64,000 bases of DNA from Actinernus sp. WN-2022 (lineage: Eukaryota; Cnidaria; Anthozoa; Actiniaria; Actinernidae). Below are positions 61,601 to 64,000 of this stretch, piece by piece (position 1 is the stretch's first letter; each line of letters begins with the position of its first letter). The stretch covers positions 158,588,344-158,652,343 of the forward strand of contig JAOWCC010000577.1 in the NCBI GenBank assembly GCA_030867875.1, written 5' to 3'. Below the pieces are notes generated by a model that saw only the letters and a program-made list of their open reading frames with translations, had not been told where the DNA came from and made no database searches. A program made the translations under genes and the position numbers.

Positions 61601-63699
61601 TCGACTGTATTTTGAAAAGCCCCCCTCATCAGACCAAACAATTTTCCTGCGACATTCTAGGCCCTACCTAAAGCCAGAATAACTGACGAATCTGCTCAAA
61701 ATGTGACAAACAAGAAGTAGAAGACGAATTACATTTTGTGTTGAGATGACCAAACAATTTTCCTCCGACATTCTAGGCCCTACCTAACTAGCCAGAAGAA
61801 CGAATCTGCCCCCTTTACATAATTGATGTTATGAATAGAAAATTAAATTTACAGAAACCAAAATATCAAGACGAAAATGTAGTTTTTAATTTACTAATAT
61901 AGTGCCGCCTTTAATATTAAGAAAATAAGTTTGTAAATATATACATGACTGCTTCAAAAAACACAAAAATAATAGTTAAAACGAGAACATTGAACAGATA
62001 CTTCTATATACCTGTACCTTACGTTTGTTACCTTTCTCAGCAGGTCTGAGACCTATGTACAATTTTGTATATGGTGCCAATAAACACACATCTATCTATC
62101 TATCTATCTATCTCTCTCTCCCTATCTTGTTTGTGGTTCGATCACCTGGGAGACTTTGCTGTGTACCCACAATTCTTTTCGGCCCGTGTTAAGTCCTGGT
62201 AAACCGAAGGGAATCTGGTCTAATTGACATTAGTATAAACCAACTAGTGGACTATTACGAATCCTGCATTCTGATTGGCTACGCTACTATAGGTCTATTT
62301 GTGATAGCCCATGGTGGAGAAAACCCGCACGCATTTTCAAGAAACAATTCAATGTTTTTAACTTCAATTTGTTTCTTTCTATTATTTTCTACTGTCCGAC
62401 TAGTTAGTTTATACTAAAACAATTAGACCTCTCGCCCTCATGGGCTACGAGTTAAATAGCCCATTCGGCTGCGCCTCATGGGCTATTGACTCGTAGCCCA
62501 TTCGGGCTGCGGGTCTAATTGTTAAATAGCCCCTTTGAAGCTAACAGTCACGTGCTGATATAATACTTCATTAACGAATGAATTGAGCTCATGATCCCCA
62601 TGGGAAAGGCGTTGCCATGAATACTGGAGAGCAAGCTATCTTTAAAAACGCAGTTTTAGAAAGATCGGCAATTGATTGGAGGTGGAAAATAGCATTTGCA
62701 AACAGGTTTTTCTAATAGCAATACTGATCTCGTACAAGGCCTTTAAATAAATGAAGTGAAAGGGATTTGAAAAATAAATACGGCAATGAAAGATCAGGTA
62801 AAATAAACATACAAAATCAGGAACAGACCTTAATGAAAAACTTGAAAACACCCCAAAGAAGCAAAAACAGATAGGAGAGGCAAGAAAAAGCTAAAGTATA
62901 TTTATTTTCAAATCTTAAGTTTTTTCTACAATCAGCATTTTCACATACACGAATAGTCACAATCTTCGTAAAATTCGACTTGAAAAAACTAAAAGGCTAT
63001 CCCAATAAACTGTTTCATTTCCCATCACCCTCTCTCGTGATGGTGGGTCGGAAAAATAAGTTAGGGGATCTGGAACCAAGTCAGCTTGAAGACTTGCGTA
63101 AACATTTTTATGTATTCCTCAAGTACTTTTTCCTCTACTAGTTGTGGTTGACAATTTCAATGAGAAAGACAAGAAACTAATATGTAGGAGAGCTCGGAAA
63201 AGAGGTGTACTTTTTTTTACTTTTCCCCAAAAATGGGTCGGTGTCAAGCTTTGTATTTTTTTATTTTAACTTTTTCCCAAATATTGGGTCGGAAATATTT
63301 TATTGGGATGCAGGCCAAAGCAACTGTAAAAAAAAGAAAAAAAAAGAAAAGAGTGATGCAACGCAAAATTATCACTTAAGTCGTTTTCATTCCGACCCCT
63401 TCAATAATATTATTGGTGCACCAAAGATGTACATCAACATGGCCGCTGCAATTACAAAGTTACACATTACAAATTTTCATATTCATTAATTGGCCAACAG
63501 CTTGGTGAGAAAATACTCTAATGTTCCAAAATTTGGGTTATAAGTGTAGCTGTGCTATAGTTCTACAAGTTAGGACTAAATTTAATTTCATTAATGCAAA
63601 CCAAATTTGCAATTGAGGGGCATGACAATATAATTCACCTTCAATTTCAATAACTCTGATTGGACCAACATGGTCATCGGGAAGTCCTCTTGTTTGTGC
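52496..63699 (-). CDS. AARSD1 (alanyl-tRNA editing domain protein), 3' eight exons
   Basis: Partial gene on the minus strand; the 5' exons lie beyond base 64000. Exons in transcript order: 63639-63699, 60649-60704, 57928-58058, 56861-56927, 56423-56514, 56054-56108, 53310-53404, 52496-52640. All introns are GT-AG and all phases join, giving 702 nt (233 codons plus stop). Human AARSD1 is about 410 residues, so somewhat more than half is visible. Known role: AARSD1/AlaX-type proteins are free-standing relatives of the AlaRS editing domain that clear mischarged (Ser-)tRNA-Ala; vertebrate forms also act as a muscle co-chaperone when fused to PTGES3L. Visible features: the RGLPDDHVGPIRVIEIEG core, the zinc-site C...H motif in MCCGTHVTN, and the Gly-rich C-terminal GKGGGKKKRYQGKA segment. 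It converges on TIMELESS. Confidence 0.93.
52713..52762 (+). repeat. Dispersed repeat end, family D
   Basis: ATACTCAACAAAATATCTGG ATTCTGATTGGTCAATATAACG; inverted relative to 4568-4625. Intron of AARSD1. Confidence 0.5.
53310..53404 (-). CDS. AARSD1 exon (second to last)
   Basis: Acceptor AATGTCAG, donor GTAAGT (minus). Encodes GVPLLVTVGPDKGPGQFLFI GSDQQIAELGPK, the β-rich DHHA1-type segment (family: LFLTVGDEKGGGLFLLAGP). Exit phase 2. Confidence 0.95.
53590..53890. repeat. Dispersed repeat family B, copy 1
   Basis: Contains CGATTTCCAGCCGCTCC, AAGAAAGACGGCTGGA, GCAGCCCAAACAGCT, GCCTGCTCGATTGCTGCAGG and CACTGATTGGTCAATACGAA. The same motif order is found at 59990-60300, with a partial third copy at 60305-60430, all in AARSD1 introns. 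Confidence 0.7.
54166..54414. mobile_element. MITE family C, copy 3
   Basis: AGAGCGGATTTCAATTGAGT GT to ACTCAACTGAAAACTGCTCT A, about 250 bp, with internal CCAATCAGA/TCTGATTGG palindromes. Confidence 0.7.
54884..54956. repeat. Inverted repeat
   Basis: CCCAGGGGTCTTTACGGGCC TAAGATGGCG and complement CGCGTAAAGACCTCTGGG, a small fold-back in an AARSD1 intron. Confidence 0.55.
55048..55140 (+). mobile_element. Truncated tRNA-derived SINE head
   Basis: GAGGTGGCGCAGTG...TTAGTGCTTCGCCTCGCAC CTC, then CACGTTCGATCCATGGACGC GGCGCCATAT. Same head as 36585; body missing. Confidence 0.7.
55315..55446. mobile_element. Fold-back MITE with ATAGCCTGCGTAGCAAGCG ends
   Basis: Near-perfect arms of about 40 bp (ATAGCCTGCGTAGCAAGCGT TTCCGTGGG), loop of about 50 bp. 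AARSD1 intron. Confidence 0.85.
55507..55714. repeat. 52 bp tandem repeat
   Basis: Four nearly identical copies of AAGTTGAAATGCTATTGTCT TGTACTCGACACTGATTGGC TCAAGTAACCGT. Very low divergence (one TAC/TAT change), so recent. Confidence 0.95.
56054..56108 (-). CDS. AARSD1 exon
   Basis: Acceptor TGTGGTAG, donor GTAAGT (minus). 55 nt, ENGDMDYMNTIANELAFL, matching the family's EGDSEFMNIIANEIG. Phase 0 exit. Confidence 0.95.
56423..56514 (-). CDS. AARSD1 exon
   Basis: Acceptor GATTTGCAG, donor GTACAT (minus). Encodes TVKSQLKEIAQLEAYKIKMN then HNGQPYIFVHR. Corresponds to LLRDLAVHIA...VVILHRK. Exit phase 2. Confidence 0.93.
56600..56810. repeat. GTCAGTTGTCAGTTA repeat
   Basis: Irregular array of TTGTCAGTTGTCAGTTA units, about six pairs, in an AARSD1 intron. 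Confidence 0.85.
56861..56927 (-). CDS. AARSD1 exon
   Basis: Acceptor TGTATAG, donor GTGAGT (minus). Encodes CGPDEHTKAVDRIQNSIKTA NR, equal to CGAEDHVEAVKKLQNSTK. Phase 0 exit. Confidence 0.96.
56958..57294. mobile_element. Long fold-back element
   Basis: Arms exceed 120 bp: TTTTGCAACAACTGGTCACG TGAC, GTGCTAGTTCAAAATGGATG CCAGAAATGG and complements. The palindrome starts just 30 bp upstream (transcript sense) of exon 56861-56927. Confidence 0.85.
57411..57735. mobile_element. ATCCCGGGATGAAA-rich element
   Basis: Begins GGCCCCGTTTACACGAGAAG CG and has five or more TCATCCCGGGATGAAA-type palindromic words, ending CATGTAAATAGGATC. Looks like a MITE with subterminal palindromes; ends not certain. 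Confidence 0.5.
57928..58058 (-). CDS. AARSD1 exon
   Basis: Acceptor CTTGCCAG, donor GTACCG (minus). 131 nt: AVKLFPDTEAMRGGCRLYFL then CGDRVFKHLGRAMDNERVLS. Family: IKILGTEKGKKNRTNLIFLSGNRVLKWMER. Exit phase 2. Confidence 0.95.
58236..58644. mobile_element. Element with CCGGGG / CCCCGG ends
   Basis: Left CCCGGGGAGGGTACTCCCAT ATA, right GGTAGTCCCCCGGG, with repeated TCTGGAACAGGGT / CCTGGAACAGGGTA words (about six). Likely a non-autonomous element. Confidence 0.55.
58800..59200. mobile_element. TTAA-flanked MITE, 401 bp
   Basis: Inverted ends AGTGCATATGAACCCAAT and (complement) AGTGCATATGAGCCCAAT; pairing continues as AAATCGATT, CAAGTAAATAGTTGAAT. TTAA on both sides (58796-58799, 59201-59204), suggesting piggyBac- or Kolobok-type mobilisation. 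Confidence 0.8.
59990..60430. repeat. Dispersed repeat family B, copies 2 and 3
   Basis: CGATTTCCAACCATCC, AAGAGAGACGGTTGGATG, GCAGCCCAAACAGCTG, GCCACCTGCTTGATTCCTGC AGG, then a direct partial duplication from 60305 (GCCGCCTGCTCGAATTCTGC AGG, CATACTGATTGGTCAAAACA A). Confidence 0.7.
60649..60704 (-). CDS. AARSD1 exon with zinc-binding CxxxH motif
   Basis: Acceptor CTTTGCAG, donor GTACTA (minus). 56 nt: GIDKNMCCGTHVTNLSHIQ. The C...H pair in MCCGTHV is the second metal-binding motif of the AlaRS-type editing site (family: VDSNMCCGTHVSNLSDLQ). Phase 0 exit. Confidence 0.97.
61615..62110 (+). mobile_element. LINE 3' remnant with ATCT tail
   Basis: A frame reads RICSKCDKQEVEDELHFVLR, resembling the C..C...E.E.HF motif near the end of non-LTR retrotransposon ORF2, then a stop. 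The segment CAAACAATTTTCCTGCGACA TTC is duplicated near 61634 and 61750. Ends in AATAAACACACATC and an (ATCT)n run. Confidence 0.6.
62090..62122. repeat. ATCT microsatellite
   Basis: (ATCT)n then (CT)n, forming the tail of the LINE remnant. Confidence 0.9.
62219..62427. mobile_element. MITE with TCTAATTG ends
   Basis: Left TCTAATTGACATTAGTATAA ACCAACTAGT; right as reverse complement TCTAATTGTTTTAGTATAAA CTAACTAGT. About 209 bp. Confidence 0.7.
62543..62754 (+). mobile_element. MITE family A, copy 4
   Basis: AACAGTCACGTGCTGATATA, GAGCTCATGATCCCCATGGG, GATTGGAGGTGGAAAATAGC, CTCGTACAAGGCCTTTAAAT; both termini shortened relative to 28336-28614. Confidence 0.8.
63639..63699 (-). CDS. AARSD1 exon (first visible)
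   Basis: Acceptor TTTCTGCAG, donor GTGAAT (minus). 61 nt: AQTRGLPDDHVGPIRVIEIE. RGLPDDH.GPIRV..IEG is an AARSD1 signature. It starts in phase 0; upstream exons encoding the HxxxH half of the editing site are off the right edge. Confidence 0.97.
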
Positions 63700-64000
63700 C
63701 TGCAGAAAGAGACACAGAAAATACATACAACCATGTACATGTCTGTGTATATGAGTAATTGCTAAAAAAAAAAGTTCTGAAATGTGAAATGCTACATGTA
63801 ATTATCATCAGTCTGTAGTTACATGTAGGGCAGATTTCATATGAGTGGGACAAACAAGCACTGACTACAGCATGGTTACCATACAGCATGCCGTGACATT
63901 CGAAAGGTTTCCCATTGTTTTTGACCAGCTGCTGATCCAATCAAATTACAGAGTTACAGTACAGGCTGCGCGGTTATGGCATGCCATGACGTTTGAATGG
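63700..64000 (-). other. AARSD1 intron, cut by window edge
   Basis: No exon recognised. GTCACGGCATGCTGTATGGT AACC-type sequence near 63860-63900 recurs near 63940-64000 and around 41240-41290, a dispersed repeat. Confidence 0.5.

Overview
This window is eukaryotic nuclear DNA. It is intron-rich and packed with short DNA transposons, fold-back elements, tandem repeats and tRNA-derived SINEs. Protein identities, GT-AG introns, a Ngaro-like tyrosine-recombinase retroelement and abundant TACATGTA-type words suggest an invertebrate, most likely an anthozoan cnidarian such as a stony coral. The taxon is an inference from sequence character; I could run no search.

Two host genes fill the window and converge tail to tail. 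On the + strand, bases 799-51270 hold what looks like the complete coding region of a TIMELESS homolog (the timeout/Tof1/Swi1-type replication-fork protection protein). It has 40 recognisable exons and about 1,365 codons, and one exon junction (exon 16 to 17) is unresolved. On the - strand, 63699 down to 52496, are the last eight exons (about 233 codons) of AARSD1, an alanyl-tRNA-editing-domain protein. Its 5' half lies beyond the right edge. The stop codons are about 1.2 kb apart.

The introns of TIMELESS carry most of the rest. Intron 1 has a 1.1 kb hAT-like element with an internal ~120 bp tandem array, a TA-flanked MITE and a tRNA-derived SINE. Intron 4 (8 kb) has a decayed 5.3 kb Ngaro-like retroelement (gag, RT/RNase H and tyrosine recombinase, all on - and all broken) and a 2.1 kb Harbinger-like element ending 34 bp before exon 5. 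Intron 6 has a TTAA-flanked element. Intron 9 (4.75 kb) is a composite satellite interrupted by a TA-flanked 1.5 kb element. Intron 15 holds two adjacent minisatellites (21 bp and 17 bp units). Intron 17 has a 23 bp minisatellite and a SINE. Intron 26 is a nest of elements within elements. Intron 36 has the 3' end of a LINE. The AARSD1 introns hold further fold-backs, a 52 bp tandem repeat and LINE debris.

Two unrelated transposons (11093-13190 and 18394-19902) carry the same ~600 bp internal module in opposite orientation, with a short conserved reading frame. This is the most unusual structure I found. No prokaryotic operon, CRISPR array or rRNA gene is present.
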